A stretch of 53,289 bases of DNA, taken from contig JAFSTB010000034.1 in NCBI GenBank assembly GCA_017450685.1, positions 1 to 53,289 of the forward strand, given 5' to 3'. Below are positions 42,525 through 52,325 of this stretch, piece after piece. The notes beneath the pieces are model-generated. The model saw nothing but the letters and a program-made list of their open reading frames with translations. It had not been told where the DNA came from and made no database searches. A program made the translations under genes and the position numbers. Source of the stretch: Paludibacteraceae bacterium (lineage in GTDB: Bacteria; Bacteroidota; Bacteroidia; Bacteroidales; Paludibacteraceae). Positions within the stretch are counted from its first letter, which is position 1, and each line of letters starts with the position of its first letter.

Positions 42525-42532
42525 CAAAGGTA
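42525..42532 (-). promoter_or_regulatory. Likely promoter (-7 element) of udk
   Basis: TACCTTTG at 42532-42525 on the minus strand, with GTTG at the -33 place (20-nt spacer) in place of TTTG. It is divergent from the promoter at 42623. Confidence 0.6.
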
Positions 42533-42622
42533 CAGATATAATTTTTATTGTGCAACATTGTTAGCAATATTTGGTGTATTTTAATTTTTTGGTGTCTGAA
42601 AGTCAGCAAAAAACGTCAAAAA

Positions 42623-42654
42623 TTTGTTGGAATAAAAAATAGTCAATACCTTTG
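42623..42654 (+). promoter_or_regulatory. Promoter of the pRiA4b-like gene and miaA
   Basis: TTTG (42623-42626), 20-nt spacer, TACCTTTG (42647-42654). The ATG follows at 42687. Confidence 0.85.
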
Positions 42655-42686
42655 CGGAAAGCAACGAAAAATCTTTTTTGTTTTTT

Positions 42687-43235
42687 ATGATTTACACTAT
42701 TAAGTTTTCTTCGGAGGAGGTAGATGGTTTCCGTCGTGTTTTTGAGGCGGATAGTGATGCCACATTTCTTGAGTTGCACGAGGCTTTATTGGCCTCTGTG
42801 GGCTATCCGGATGATCAGATGACGAGTTTTTTCCTGTGCAACGATCGTTGGGAGAAGGAGCAGGAAGTGACTCGTGTAGAGATGGATTCTCAGTTTGAAT
42901 ACGACAATATGGTGATGGAATCCACTGCTTTGAGTGATCTTATTGAGGAGAAAGGTCAGCGATTGATATATGTGTTTGACCCTATGTTTGAGCGTCATTT
43001 CTTTGGTCGTGTGACGGATATAAGCAAGGGCAGTATGCAGGGTGTCAATTGCATTGAGAAGACTGGTAAAGCGCCTAAGCAACTGCACACTGAGGATCCG
43101 TTATCCATAAAAGGTACGACTCGGAACGACATTGACATAGACGACAATTTCTATGGTGATGATCAGTACAATGAGGGTGACCTTGATATGGAGGGATTCC
43201 AGGATTTGAGTTTTGATGACGGTTCGATGTTCTAA
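42687..43235 (+). CDS. Plasmid pRiA4b ORF-3/IS1096 passenger-like protein
   Basis: A 182-residue protein from the ATG at 42687; a TTG three codons upstream lacks support. The N-terminal ~100 residues match the pRiA4b ORF-3 (IS1096 TnpR passenger) family pattern: IYTIKFSSEEVDGFRRVFEADSDATFLELHEALLAS-type start, SFFLCNDRWEKEQEV, and LIYVFDPMFERHFFGRV. The C-terminal ~50 residues are highly acidic (DIDIDDNFYGDDQYNEGDLDM). No catalytic role is known. In Bacteroidota the gene is chromosomal and often single, as here, directly before miaA (19-bp gap). Confidence 0.75.
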   Translation: MIYTIKFSSEEVDGFRRVFEADSDATFLELHEALLASVGYPDDQMTSFFLCNDRWEKEQEVTRVEMDSQFEYDNMVMESTALSDLIEEKGQRLIYVFDPMFERHFFGRVTDISKGSMQGVNCIEKTGKAPKQLHTEDPLSIKGTTRNDIDIDDNFYGDDQYNEGDLDMEGFQDLSFDDGSMF

Positions 43236-43254
43236 CCTCTGACCACCACTGCTT

Positions 43255-44199
43255 ATGCCAGTTCGCACATTGCCGGTGATAGTAGGTCCGACGGGGTCAG
43301 GAAAGACAGAAGTGAGTAAGTTGTTGGCACAACAGCACCACATACCTGTCATCAATGCCGATTCGCGTCAGATATACAGAGACATACCTATTGGTACGGC
43401 AGCGCCGACAGAGGCTGAGCAGCAGCAAGTCAAGCATTATTTTGTAGGTACTCATTCGCTAAAAGAGTCCTATAATGCCGGTCAGTATGAACGCGATGCA
43501 GTGTCGTTGATAGAGCGTCTGATGGCAGAGACGGATAGCGACCCTATTGCCATTCTGTCAGGCGGGAGCATGATGTATGCGGATGCCGTCTGCTACGGTT
43601 TGGACGATATTCCTTCCGTTCCGTCACCGATAAGGCAAGCGGTGCAAGAGGAGTACGCGGCAAAAGGGTTGGCATGGCTGCAAGAGGCTGTTCGGAGTGT
43701 GGATAACACTTACTTTATCACTATGTCTGACCAAAAAAACCCTCAGCGGTTGATGCATGCGTTGGAGATATACAGGGCAACCGAACGACCCTACTCCACT
43801 TTTCGCCAAAGGAAGTTGACAGTCAGACCATGGCGAACGGTAAAGATAGGTTTATCTCTTCCTCGCGATATTCTTTATCAGCGTATCAACGAGCGTGTTA
43901 TACGGATGATGGATGCCGGTTTAGAGGCAGAGGCGAGAAAAGCCTTTGAGGGGATAAAAGACGAGAGAGACATACCAAACAGTCTTTGCACCGTGGGGTA
44001 CAACGAGATGTGGCGTTATATAAGAGGCGAGTGGTCGTTGGAACAGACCATAGCGATGATACAACAGAACTCACGCCGATATGCCAAACGACAACTGACA
44101 TGGTTCAGACGGCAGACAGATATCCATTGGGTGGAAAGGCTGCAACCGGAAGAGCAACTGCTCAAGCAAATCAATAATCTTATAAGTAGCACTCTATAA
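43255..44199 (+). CDS. miaA: tRNA dimethylallyltransferase
   Basis: A 314-residue MiaA that adds a dimethylallyl group to A37 of tRNAs reading UNN codons. Motifs: VIVGPTGSGKTEVSKLL (~8-24), INADSRQIYRDIPIGTAAPT (~34-52), AILSGGSMMYADAV and SLCTVGYNEMWRY; the C-terminal AKRQLTWFRRQ is typical. It probably shares its promoter with the preceding gene. Confidence 0.96.
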   Translation: MPVRTLPVIVGPTGSGKTEVSKLLAQQHHIPVINADSRQIYRDIPIGTAAPTEAEQQQVKHYFVGTHSLKESYNAGQYERDAVSLIERLMAETDSDPIAILSGGSMMYADAVCYGLDDIPSVPSPIRQAVQEEYAAKGLAWLQEAVRSVDNTYFITMSDQKNPQRLMHALEIYRATERPYSTFRQRKLTVRPWRTVKIGLSLPRDILYQRINERVIRMMDAGLEAEARKAFEGIKDERDIPNSLCTVGYNEMWRYIRGEWSLEQTIAMIQQNSRRYAKRQLTWFRRQTDIHWVERLQPEEQLLKQINNLISSTL

Positions 44200-44265
44200 A
44201 AGTCATTATAAACGAACGGTTTATATTTTTTGAAACACAGTCATACCAACTATTTCTTTTGCACA

Positions 44266-45261
44266 ATGCAACACATTTCTCAATCATTTCGATATGCAAT
44301 CTTACTCGCTATCCTTGTTGCAATAACAAGTTTGTCGGGTTGCAAAAAAGTGAGTTTGGATTTTTCTTACAGTCCGTTGGAACCGAGGGCAGGCGAGCAG
44401 GTTACGTTCACTAATCTGAGTAGTGGCGGCAGCGACAGTTACACTTGGAACTTCGGTGATAATCAGACCGCTACATCGAAGAACGCCACTCACACTTTTC
44501 GTCAACCGGGCACATATATTGTTACTCTGACAACCAAGAAGAGCAACAAAGTATGTCAGCGTCCCGTTGTTGTAGGTTCGCCCGAACCTACCATCACCGC
44601 CACGCAAGACACGATAGCCGTTTTTGAGCGTGACACTCTGATTGGCAAGGCTTGGAATCCATATAAGCATACGGTGTCGTACGAGTGGTCGTTGGGCGAA
44701 GATGTTCAATTATTGCAAGCCACGACTAACAACGATACTATCATCGTCTATTTCACTCGTGAAGGAGAGGAGACGGTACAACTGACGGTGAAAGACGGAG
44801 ATGTGACAAGCGCTGTTTCCACCACTATCAAAGTGACATCCAAAGCCGGTTCGGCTCTGCTCATTCAGACTTCTTCCGGGGCTTATTACCAGCGCTATTA
44901 TAACCCTTGGTATGAGGCACCTCAGCCACTCGAATATCAACGCGGAAAAGATTTGCTTAATGCCGTTACCGATGCTCTCACGGCAGAAGACCGGATGGAA
45001 AGGAAGACCTATGGTGGAGGAGATAAGGGTTTGTACGTATATAATATAGGTGGTACGGATAGTGTTTGTATCACATCGGAAGCCGTGTCGGCAGTGGCGA
45101 TAAGCGCCACTATGAACCGCCTTTTCTATGCTGTTGCCGACGATGGCGTTTATGCTTTGCCGCTCATACATACGCCTAACAACAGATATACAGATAAGCC
45201 TGCGAAAGTAAACACTCTGCTCCAAGTCACTTGTCTGGCTATTGATCTTGAACCGTTTTAA
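44266..45261 (+). CDS. Lipoprotein with PKD domain
   Basis: A 331-residue lipoprotein from the ATG at 44266; the frame opens with a TTG at 44230. The signal ends SLSGCKK (lipobox, Cys ~26). The PKD domain at ~29-105 has the diagnostic YTWNFGDNQTATSKNATHTF, then a second PKD-like fold (YEWSLGEDVQL...EETVQLTVKDGD, ~135-190). The last ~130 residues have YYQRYYNPWYEAPQPLEY and a WD/beta-propeller-like GGDKGLYVYNIGG; no family is recognised. It is probably anchored in the outer membrane; PKD domains usually bind protein or sugar. Confidence 0.75.
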   Translation: MQHISQSFRYAILLAILVAITSLSGCKKVSLDFSYSPLEPRAGEQVTFTNLSSGGSDSYTWNFGDNQTATSKNATHTFRQPGTYIVTLTTKKSNKVCQRPVVVGSPEPTITATQDTIAVFERDTLIGKAWNPYKHTVSYEWSLGEDVQLLQATTNNDTIIVYFTREGEETVQLTVKDGDVTSAVSTTIKVTSKAGSALLIQTSSGAYYQRYYNPWYEAPQPLEYQRGKDLLNAVTDALTAEDRMERKTYGGGDKGLYVYNIGGTDSVCITSEAVSAVAISATMNRLFYAVADDGVYALPLIHTPNNRYTDKPAKVNTLLQVTCLAIDLEPF

Positions 45262-45272
45262 TCCTTACTCTT

Positions 45273-46814
45273 ATGATACAGCCCGAATACATCTTTGAAA
45301 TCAGTTGGGAAGTATGCAATCGCGTTGGCGGCATCTATGCCGTCCTTTCCACTAAAGCCGCCACAATGCAAGCCGAACATCCCGACAAAGTGATTTTCTT
45401 CGGTCCGGATTTAGGCAAACAGTCCGACAGGTTTTTCAAAGCCGACCATCGTTTGCTATCCGGCAAGCTGTCCAACAAGATCAAAGGTATCAGTTATAGG
45501 GTTGGCAGGTGGCAGATACCGGGTCAGCCGTTAGCAGTATTGGTCAAATGGGATCATCTGCTTACACGTCGCGACGACTTATATGCATGGGCATGGGAAC
45601 GTTATCATGTGCAGAGTCATGCCGCATACGGTGACTATCACGAGTGCTGTCTGTTCTCCTACGCCGCAGCAGAGGTGATGCAACAACTGTTTGTAGCGTT
45701 GAACAAGCCATTGACGGTGATGCAGTCACACGAATGGCAGACGGCTTTTGCCTTGCTTTATATCCGCCAGTATTGCCCACAGATAGCCACTATCTTCACC
45801 ACTCATGCCACCTCTATCGGCAGGTCGATAGCAAGCAACGGCAAACCTTTGTACGACTATTTCACCGGCTATAACGGTGATGGTATGGCACAAGAGTTGA
45901 ATATGGTCAGCAAGCACTCGCTTGAGAAACAAGCCGCGCATGCTGCCCATTGTTTTACTACGGTGAGTGATATCACGGCTCGCGAGTGCGGTCAGTTGCT
46001 TGAGCGTTTGCCTAATGTGGTGACACCCAACGGTTTTGAGCAGCAGTTCGTACCACAAGGTGCTATGCTGACGGCTGCCAGACGGTTAGCACGCAAGACA
46101 CTGCTCCGATGGGCAGAGAAACAGACAGGCAACACTTATGACAAAGATACACTGCTCGTGGCTATATCCGGACGGCTGGAATGGAAGAACAAAGGTATAG
46201 ATGTTTTTCTTGACGCGATGAACTACCTTGCCGAGCATCGCCAAAACAAGAAACAGGCAGTGGTGGCATTTGTTATGATACCTTATTTGCAAGAGCCAAT
46301 ACGCCGTATGGGTGACGTGACTGTGCTGTATATGCCATGGTACTTACCCACTTGGGATGCCGACTCTGTACTTAACGGACACACCTATTTTTCTCTTTTG
46401 CCGGGCATTGACATCACCGCTTTCCCTTCCTACTACGAGCCGTGGGGATATACGCCGTTAGAGTCGATAGCCTTCCACGTACCCACCATTACTACATCTT
46501 TAGCAGGTTTTGGAGTGTGGGCACGCGCACATCAGACCGACACGGAAACGATGAAGCCGGTGACAGTGATAGAACGCACGGACAGCAACTATCACGAGGT
46601 GGTCAGACAAGTGGCAGAAAACATTGACTGTTATTCACAACTCAAACCTGCGCAACAAACGGCACTAAGAAAACAAGCACTCGCTTTGGCACGACAAGCC
46701 GAATGGTCACATTTCTTCTATGCCTACAAACGTGCTTACACTTTCGCTCTTAATCAGGTGCAAGAACAACCATTCTATTCCCCCACCATACCAAACCTGT
46801 TTTCCAACATCTGA
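45273..46814 (+). CDS. Glycogen synthase (Bacteroidota type)
   Basis: A 513-residue GT-B enzyme resembling the glycogen/starch synthase used by Bacteroidota, which also resembles the eukaryotic GT3 type. The N-terminus EISWEVCNRVGGIYAVLSTKA holds the sugar-nucleotide RVGG loop. ISGRLEWKNKGIDVFLDAM (~290-308) is the second Rossmann start. PSYYEPWGYTPLESIAFHVP (~385-404) carries the E-x7-E pair. It would add glucose from a nucleotide sugar to glycogen. It begins 11 bp after the PKD lipoprotein. No branching enzyme or phosphorylase gene is in the window. Confidence 0.88.
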   Translation: MIQPEYIFEISWEVCNRVGGIYAVLSTKAATMQAEHPDKVIFFGPDLGKQSDRFFKADHRLLSGKLSNKIKGISYRVGRWQIPGQPLAVLVKWDHLLTRRDDLYAWAWERYHVQSHAAYGDYHECCLFSYAAAEVMQQLFVALNKPLTVMQSHEWQTAFALLYIRQYCPQIATIFTTHATSIGRSIASNGKPLYDYFTGYNGDGMAQELNMVSKHSLEKQAAHAAHCFTTVSDITARECGQLLERLPNVVTPNGFEQQFVPQGAMLTAARRLARKTLLRWAEKQTGNTYDKDTLLVAISGRLEWKNKGIDVFLDAMNYLAEHRQNKKQAVVAFVMIPYLQEPIRRMGDVTVLYMPWYLPTWDADSVLNGHTYFSLLPGIDITAFPSYYEPWGYTPLESIAFHVPTITTSLAGFGVWARAHQTDTETMKPVTVIERTDSNYHEVVRQVAENIDCYSQLKPAQQTALRKQALALARQAEWSHFFYAYKRAYTFALNQVQEQPFYSPTIPNLFSNI

Positions 46815-46830
46815 ATAGTCTAATTAACAA

Positions 46831-48507
46831 ATGAATATAGCTATGAGACGACTCATTTTTTCCGGCTGTATGTGCCTTATGGTGGCACTGAGTTGGGCTT
46901 GCACCAACTTTATTGTCGGCAAATCAGCCTCTGCGGATGGTAGCACTATGATTACCTACGCAGCCGACAGTTACTCCTTCTATGGTTACTTGCATTTCGT
47001 GCCTGCCGCCGACCATGAAGCAGGCAGTGTCAGAGAAATAATCAATTGGGATGATGGTCGTCCGCTGATGACCATCCGCGAGGTGCCTCATACCTATCGT
47101 GTTATAGGCAACATGAACGAGCACCAGGTGACCATAGGTGAGACCACTTGGGGTGGTCGCGAACTTGCCAACAGCAAAGGTATAGACTACGGAAGTCTTA
47201 TCTATGTTGCATTAGAGCGCAGCAAGACGGCGCGCGAAGCCATTGAGTGCATGACCTCGTTAGTGGCTCAATACGGCTACAGCAGCGGTGGCGAGAGTTT
47301 TTCCATAGGCGACCCTAATGAAGTGTGGATAATGGAGATGATAGGCAATGGCAAAGACAACTGCGGTGCTGTATGGGTGGCAGCACGTATTCCTGACGAC
47401 TGCATCTCCGGACACGCCAACCAAGCACGTATCACCTATCTGCCGCTCGACCAAAAGACGGTGACCAAAGGTGATGTGGTCAGCACCAAAGATGGCAATT
47501 GGATGTGGCATAAAGAGGTGATTAACCTTGCACGTGTGAACGGATTTTTTGAGGGTCAGGACAGCGAGTTCCGTTTCAACCACGCTTATAACCCGTTTGA
47601 TTTCAGCGGTTTGTATATATGTGAAGCCCGTGTATGGAGTGTCTTGCGCAAGTTCTCCGACGATTTTGATCGCTATTTGGGTTATGCTTCCGGTCGCATT
47701 TTCCTTGCCACGGGTGGCAGAGACGCGGGTGAGCCTATGCCGTTATGGATACGTCCCAATCATAAGGTGACGGTACAGGAGATGAAGGAGTGTATGCGCG
47801 ACCAATATGAAGGCACTGAACTGGACATCACCCAAGGAGTCGATGCCGGTCCTTTCCATTCCAAACTGCGCTATGGCAGTTTAGGATTCAAGATTGACAC
47901 CGTCCAGTATTGGTTTGAGCGTCCTGTGGCAACTCAACAGACGGCTTGGTCGTTTGTGTCACAGATGCGCGGATATGAAGGAGCCAACGCCGGCGGCATC
48001 TTCTGGTTTGGACCCGATGATGCTGCCACCAACCTTTATGTGCCGATGTACAGCCGCATAACAGACATACCTGAATGTTACAGAAAAGGTAACGGAGACC
48101 TATATACCTATTCACCCACTTCGGCTTGGTGGGCATTTAATATGGTGGCCAACTGGGCTTACACACGCTATCAAGATATGAAGCCTGAGATTATGAAGGT
48201 GCAGAAGGCGTGGGAGGATAAGTTTAACAGTCAGGTATCGGTGGTTGACAAAGATGTGGCAATGCTTACAGAGGAAGAGGCAACCACCTATTTAACCCGT
48301 TACTCTTGCGAACAAGCCACACTCTCCACCGAGGCTTGGAAAGAGTTGTTCACTTATCTGATGGTCAAATACTTAGACGGTCAGATTCGCAAGGAGGAGA
48401 ACGGACAATTCAAGCGCAACGAATGGGGTGAGCCAACAGGACCTAACCGTCCGCCATACCCAAAAGAGTTTTTACAGATGTTCAAGTATGAAGTGCAACA
48501 TGAGTAA
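46831..48507 (+). CDS. C69-family dipeptidase (N-terminal nucleophile)
   Basis: A 558-residue peptidase U34/C69 protein. A signal-like hydrophobic segment (~7-22, LIFSGCMCLMVALSW) leads to A23-C24. Cys24 (CTNFIVGKSAS) becomes the N-terminal nucleophile after removal of the leader, as in this Ntn-hydrolase family. Further motifs: GSTMITYAADSY, GMNEHQVTIGETTWGGR and SGGESFSIGDPNEVWIMEM. It probably acts in the periplasm on dipeptides. It is followed 12 bp later by a second dipeptidase gene, suggesting peptide use together. Confidence 0.93.
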   Translation: MNIAMRRLIFSGCMCLMVALSWACTNFIVGKSASADGSTMITYAADSYSFYGYLHFVPAADHEAGSVREIINWDDGRPLMTIREVPHTYRVIGNMNEHQVTIGETTWGGRELANSKGIDYGSLIYVALERSKTAREAIECMTSLVAQYGYSSGGESFSIGDPNEVWIMEMIGNGKDNCGAVWVAARIPDDCISGHANQARITYLPLDQKTVTKGDVVSTKDGNWMWHKEVINLARVNGFFEGQDSEFRFNHAYNPFDFSGLYICEARVWSVLRKFSDDFDRYLGYASGRIFLATGGRDAGEPMPLWIRPNHKVTVQEMKECMRDQYEGTELDITQGVDAGPFHSKLRYGSLGFKIDTVQYWFERPVATQQTAWSFVSQMRGYEGANAGGIFWFGPDDAATNLYVPMYSRITDIPECYRKGNGDLYTYSPTSAWWAFNMVANWAYTRYQDMKPEIMKVQKAWEDKFNSQVSVVDKDVAMLTEEEATTYLTRYSCEQATLSTEAWKELFTYLMVKYLDGQIRKEENGQFKRNEWGEPTGPNRPPYPKEFLQMFKYEVQHE

Positions 48508-48519
48508 TTAACAATCGCT

Positions 48520-49968
48520 ATGGATATATTAGAATTGCAACCCAAAGAGGTGTTTTCTATCTTTCATGAAATAACGAAGATACCGCGTCCTTCCAAGCAT
48601 GAGGAACAGATCTCTGCTTGGTTAGTTGATTTTGCTCGTCGTCATCATCTTGACTATGAGGTGGATGAAGCGATGAACGTTGTTATGCGTGCACCTGCTA
48701 CTGCGGGTTATGAGGATCATCCGGGTGTTATTCTCCAAGCACACATGGATATGGTGTGTGAGAAAAACAACGACACGGTTCACGATTTTGCCGTTGATCC
48801 TATTCAGACCTATGTTGATGGTGATTGGCTCAAGGCTCGTGGCACCACTCTTGGTGGAGACGATGGTATAGGTGTGGCTATGGGATTGGCAGCACTGACA
48901 TCCACCACACTGCGACATCCTGCTTTGGAATGTCTGTTCACGGTGGACGAAGAGACGGGTTTGACAGGTGCTAACCGTCTGAAAGAGGGTTGTTTGAGAA
49001 GCAAACGTCTCATCAACCTTGACTCAGAGGACGATGGTCAGATTTTCATTGGTTGCGCCGGCGGTATAGACACCTTGGGTAAGATGCATTACACAGCCCA
49101 AAAGACAGATACTACGGGTTTGTATGCTGCACGCGTGAGTGTGACGGGGTTAATGGGTGGTCATTCTGGCGATGACATCAACAAAGGTCGCGGCAATGCT
49201 AATAAGGTGGTTGTACGTTTCTTGTATAAGTTGCTCAATATGAACGGTTTTCAACTGGCATCCATCAACGGCGGCAACCTGCGCAATGCTATTGCCCGTG
49301 AGGCTGAAGCCGTGTTCACGGTGTGCGAGAGTGAGCGTGACCTATTGAGCAGTCGCTTCAATCAGTATGTAGCCACTGTGGAAAGTGAGATTGGCGAGAT
49401 AGAGACCGGTATGCGTCTTTCAATAGAGACAGCCGATATGCCTTCCGCCTTTATCCCTCACGACCAAGCGCAAGCCTTGATACGTATGCTCTATGCTTGC
49501 CCTCACGGGATGTTTGCAATGTCGAAAGATATGCCGGGTTTAGTGGAAACATCCACCAACCTTGCGTCGGTGAAGACCAAAGATGAATATGTGGAGATTA
49601 ACACCAGCCAACGCTCTTCCATTGAGAGTCGCAAACATGAGATGAAAGAGATGGTGGAATGTGCGATGTCAGCCGTGTGCGATGAGATAACCCACGGTGA
49701 CGGTTATCCGGGATGGAAGCCCAATGTTCATTCGCCTCTGTTGGAAGTGGTCAAACAAGCCTATATTGACCTGTTCAAAGAAGAGCCGAAGGTATTGGCT
49801 ATCCACGCCGGTTTGGAGTGCGGACTGTTCTTAGAGAAGTATCCGGATTTAGATATGGTGAGTGTAGGCCCGCAGATGGTGGGTGTTCATTCGCCTCAAG
49901 AGCGTCTCAGCATCAGTTCCACTGCTCGTTGTTGGCAGTGGTTATGCCACACGTTAGAGAGCCTGTGA
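48520..49968 (+). CDS. pepD: Aminoacyl-histidine dipeptidase (PepD, M20)
   Basis: A 482-residue cytosolic di-zinc peptidase. The ligands are visible: LQAHMDMVCEK (first His), GDDGIGVAMGLAAL (bridging Asp), TVDEETGLTGAN (catalytic Glu pair) and NLDSEDDG, with the last His in HAGLECGLF. It splits Xaa-His and other dipeptides. It follows the C69 peptidase by 12 bp and precedes the MATE gene by 9 bp, so the three are probably one unit. Confidence 0.95.
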   Translation: MDILELQPKEVFSIFHEITKIPRPSKHEEQISAWLVDFARRHHLDYEVDEAMNVVMRAPATAGYEDHPGVILQAHMDMVCEKNNDTVHDFAVDPIQTYVDGDWLKARGTTLGGDDGIGVAMGLAALTSTTLRHPALECLFTVDEETGLTGANRLKEGCLRSKRLINLDSEDDGQIFIGCAGGIDTLGKMHYTAQKTDTTGLYAARVSVTGLMGGHSGDDINKGRGNANKVVVRFLYKLLNMNGFQLASINGGNLRNAIAREAEAVFTVCESERDLLSSRFNQYVATVESEIGEIETGMRLSIETADMPSAFIPHDQAQALIRMLYACPHGMFAMSKDMPGLVETSTNLASVKTKDEYVEINTSQRSSIESRKHEMKEMVECAMSAVCDEITHGDGYPGWKPNVHSPLLEVVKQAYIDLFKEEPKVLAIHAGLECGLFLEKYPDLDMVSVGPQMVGVHSPQERLSISSTARCWQWLCHTLESL

Positions 49969-49977
49969 TGCAACTAT

Positions 49978-51453
49978 ATGAGTCGCTTTGACATACGTTT
50001 AGCAGCCTATTCGTTACGGACGCGATTACACACACGGTGGCGGACACATATCCGCCGCCGTGATGCTGTTAGGGCTCGTTGGCGCGAATATGTGCCTTTT
50101 TATAAGCGCAATCTCAAAGTGGCATTCCCCGTTATGCTCACTCAAGCCGGTGCTTCGTTAGTGGCATTAGCCGATTCGATGATGGTAGGGCATTATGGCA
50201 CAGCCGACCTTGCCGCTGTCAGTTTTTCCAATGCTATCTTTTTCACCGCTATGGTTTTTGCCATGGGTGCACTGATGGGCATAACCCCGCTCATAGGCAT
50301 ACAGGTAGGGCATATAGAGGCTACTACATCCGAACAAAAGGAAAAGCACAAAGAGAGGATTAGTTCGCTACTGTTGAACGGCATCACTTTCACCGTGTTG
50401 CTCAGTCTTTTGATGGCTGTCCTTTTGGGAGGCTGCATTCCTTTTCTTGACCATTTCGGTCAGGAGAAAGAAGTGGTGGAGGCTGCACGACCGTATTATA
50501 TTTTGATAGTGGCATCTATCGTTCCTTTCCTCTTTTTCTGTTTGCAAAAGCAGTTTTTAGAGGGTTTAGGCAATACTACAGCAGCGCTCATTATCACCAC
50601 TGTAATGAATATTCTCAACGTGGTGCTTAACTATATTCTCATTTTCGGTCATTGCGGTTTTCCTGCTATGGGAGCAGCCGGTGCCGGTTGGTCAACCTTC
50701 CTTTCCCGACTGTTGATGCCTTTCTGTTTTATGGCTGTTATATGGTGGAAAAAGGAATGGCACCGGTATGTGAAGGCTTTTACTTGGCGCATGGCATCAT
50801 GGCGTGAGGTACGGCATCTGCTGAAAGTGGGTTTTCCGATAGGTGTACAGAGTTTTTCGGAAGCGTTTATTTTCACCTTGTCATTTATCATTGTCGGTTG
50901 GCTTTCGAAGGAGGCATTAGCAGCTCACCAGATAGCCAATCAGATAGCCGATTTCACCTTTATGCTTGCCATGGGTATAGGTGCAGCCACCACTATCCGT
51001 GTGAGTCATCAGTACGGCAAAGGCGACCTGAAAGCCATGCGTATGGCGGCGAATGCGAGCATACATTTAGTGCTTATAATGAATACGATAGGCGCATCGC
51101 TCATGATACTTTTCCGACATCATATTCCGCTACTCTTTAGTGAGGATGAAAAGGTTATACCTATCGCTTCCACACTCCTTTTGATGGCAGCCGCTTTCCA
51201 ATATGCTGATGGTATGCAGGCTGTCGGCGCGGCTATGTTACGCGGTATAACGGATGTGAAGAAACCTATGATATATGCTTTTGTGGCATATACACTGATA
51301 GGATTACCCATAGGGATAATATGTATGTTCCCGTTAGGTATGGGTGTCACGGGGATGTGGATAGGGTTTATTGTAGGATTAGCGTTAGCCGCTATCGCTT
51401 TTCATATTCGGTTTAGAATACGATTTCAACGGCTTGTCGAACAACAAGCGTAG
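49978..51453 (+). CDS. MATE-family efflux transporter
   Basis: A 491-residue transporter with twelve predicted helices. Family motifs: FPVMLTQAGASLVALADSMMVGHYGTADLAAVS in the first helices, the mirrored VGFPIGVQSFSEAFIFTLSFIIVGWLSKEALAAHQIA and the LQKQFLEGLGNT loop. It exchanges cationic drugs or metabolites for Na+ or H+. The first ~45 residues are an Arg-rich extension (RTRLHTRWRTHIRRRDAVRARW) before the usual start; an internal Met to drop it is not obvious. Confidence 0.92.
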   Translation: MSRFDIRLAAYSLRTRLHTRWRTHIRRRDAVRARWREYVPFYKRNLKVAFPVMLTQAGASLVALADSMMVGHYGTADLAAVSFSNAIFFTAMVFAMGALMGITPLIGIQVGHIEATTSEQKEKHKERISSLLLNGITFTVLLSLLMAVLLGGCIPFLDHFGQEKEVVEAARPYYILIVASIVPFLFFCLQKQFLEGLGNTTAALIITTVMNILNVVLNYILIFGHCGFPAMGAAGAGWSTFLSRLLMPFCFMAVIWWKKEWHRYVKAFTWRMASWREVRHLLKVGFPIGVQSFSEAFIFTLSFIIVGWLSKEALAAHQIANQIADFTFMLAMGIGAATTIRVSHQYGKGDLKAMRMAANASIHLVLIMNTIGASLMILFRHHIPLLFSEDEKVIPIASTLLLMAAAFQYADGMQAVGAAMLRGITDVKKPMIYAFVAYTLIGLPIGIICMFPLGMGVTGMWIGFIVGLALAAIAFHIRFRIRFQRLVEQQA

Positions 51454-51536
51454 AACGGTATGTAGTTCACATATCTTATAATGTGAATATTAGGGGTTGG
51501 TTTTGTTATGTAGTTTATCGGCGGCGTTTATACATT

Positions 51537-52325
51537 TCAGTCAACGTTATACACTTTGCCGTCAGAGCCGAGGAGATAGATAGTGCCATTGCACATTAAT
51601 TTCATGAGCAGACTCTGCGAAGAGAAAACAGAGTCATCCCTCCGCTTTATCATTGCATCATCTATATCTGTCGTCGTCCCGCTCAACATGGTAAATAAGC
51701 CTGATTCTTCGTCTATTACCTCATTGAGAGCATTATGAGTTTGGCGGACAAAATAATATGTTGTGCCTTGGCGCAAGCCGGTTTTCGTAAAATTCATAGA
51801 CGATTGGTAGCCGTTTATATCCTCTTCGTCATCGTCTAATGTATTGATACTGCGTTGAGGGGCACTATAAGGTGAACTATATGCATCCGGATTGATGTCC
51901 ATATTTTGCAAGTAACCACGGTTGTCAAAAGTAAGGGTAAGAAGACGGATTGTTTTGGATTCGTCTAAGTATAAAGTCAGCGTGTAATAAGATACGTTTG
52001 CATTAGTAACCCACGTTATTGTAGCATCGTTCAGACCTGCCACTATCGGAGGCTCTATCGGCTCAATGGCAAAAAAACTATTCCAACCTCGTGCTTGTCG
52101 GTAAAGTCCTATGCTTTTTCGAGGGACAAATAATGTCAACTTCTCAGCCCCGACAAAGTTGTCGACACCGATTGTAGGCGGAGTAACAGCAAGACAAGTG
52201 ATACGCTTGAGAACATTATAATTATTATTTACATATAAAGGATAACCCACATACTCTAAATCTGAACCAAAGATAAATTCTTCAAGTTTTTCACCCCAGA
52301 TATATAACTTATAATCTATACGCTT
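51537..52325 (-). pseudogene. 3' part of a BspA-like leucine-rich-repeat protein, 5' end cut off
   Basis: An open frame of 262 codons with no start. It begins with LRR_5/BspA-type sequence (LEEFIFGSDLEYVG, KRITCLAVTPPTIG, the cap-like LTLFVPRKSIGLYRQARGWNSF) and continues with an unrecognised beta-rich region. It ends in MKLMCNGTIYLLGSDGKVYNVD-like sequence, resembling the C-terminal tails of other Bacteroidales secreted proteins (NGxIxIL..GKxYN). A TGA at 52326-52328, at the edge of the IS-like element, closes the frame upstream. A GTG at 52250 would give 237 residues but lies inside repeat sequence. Confidence 0.72.
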
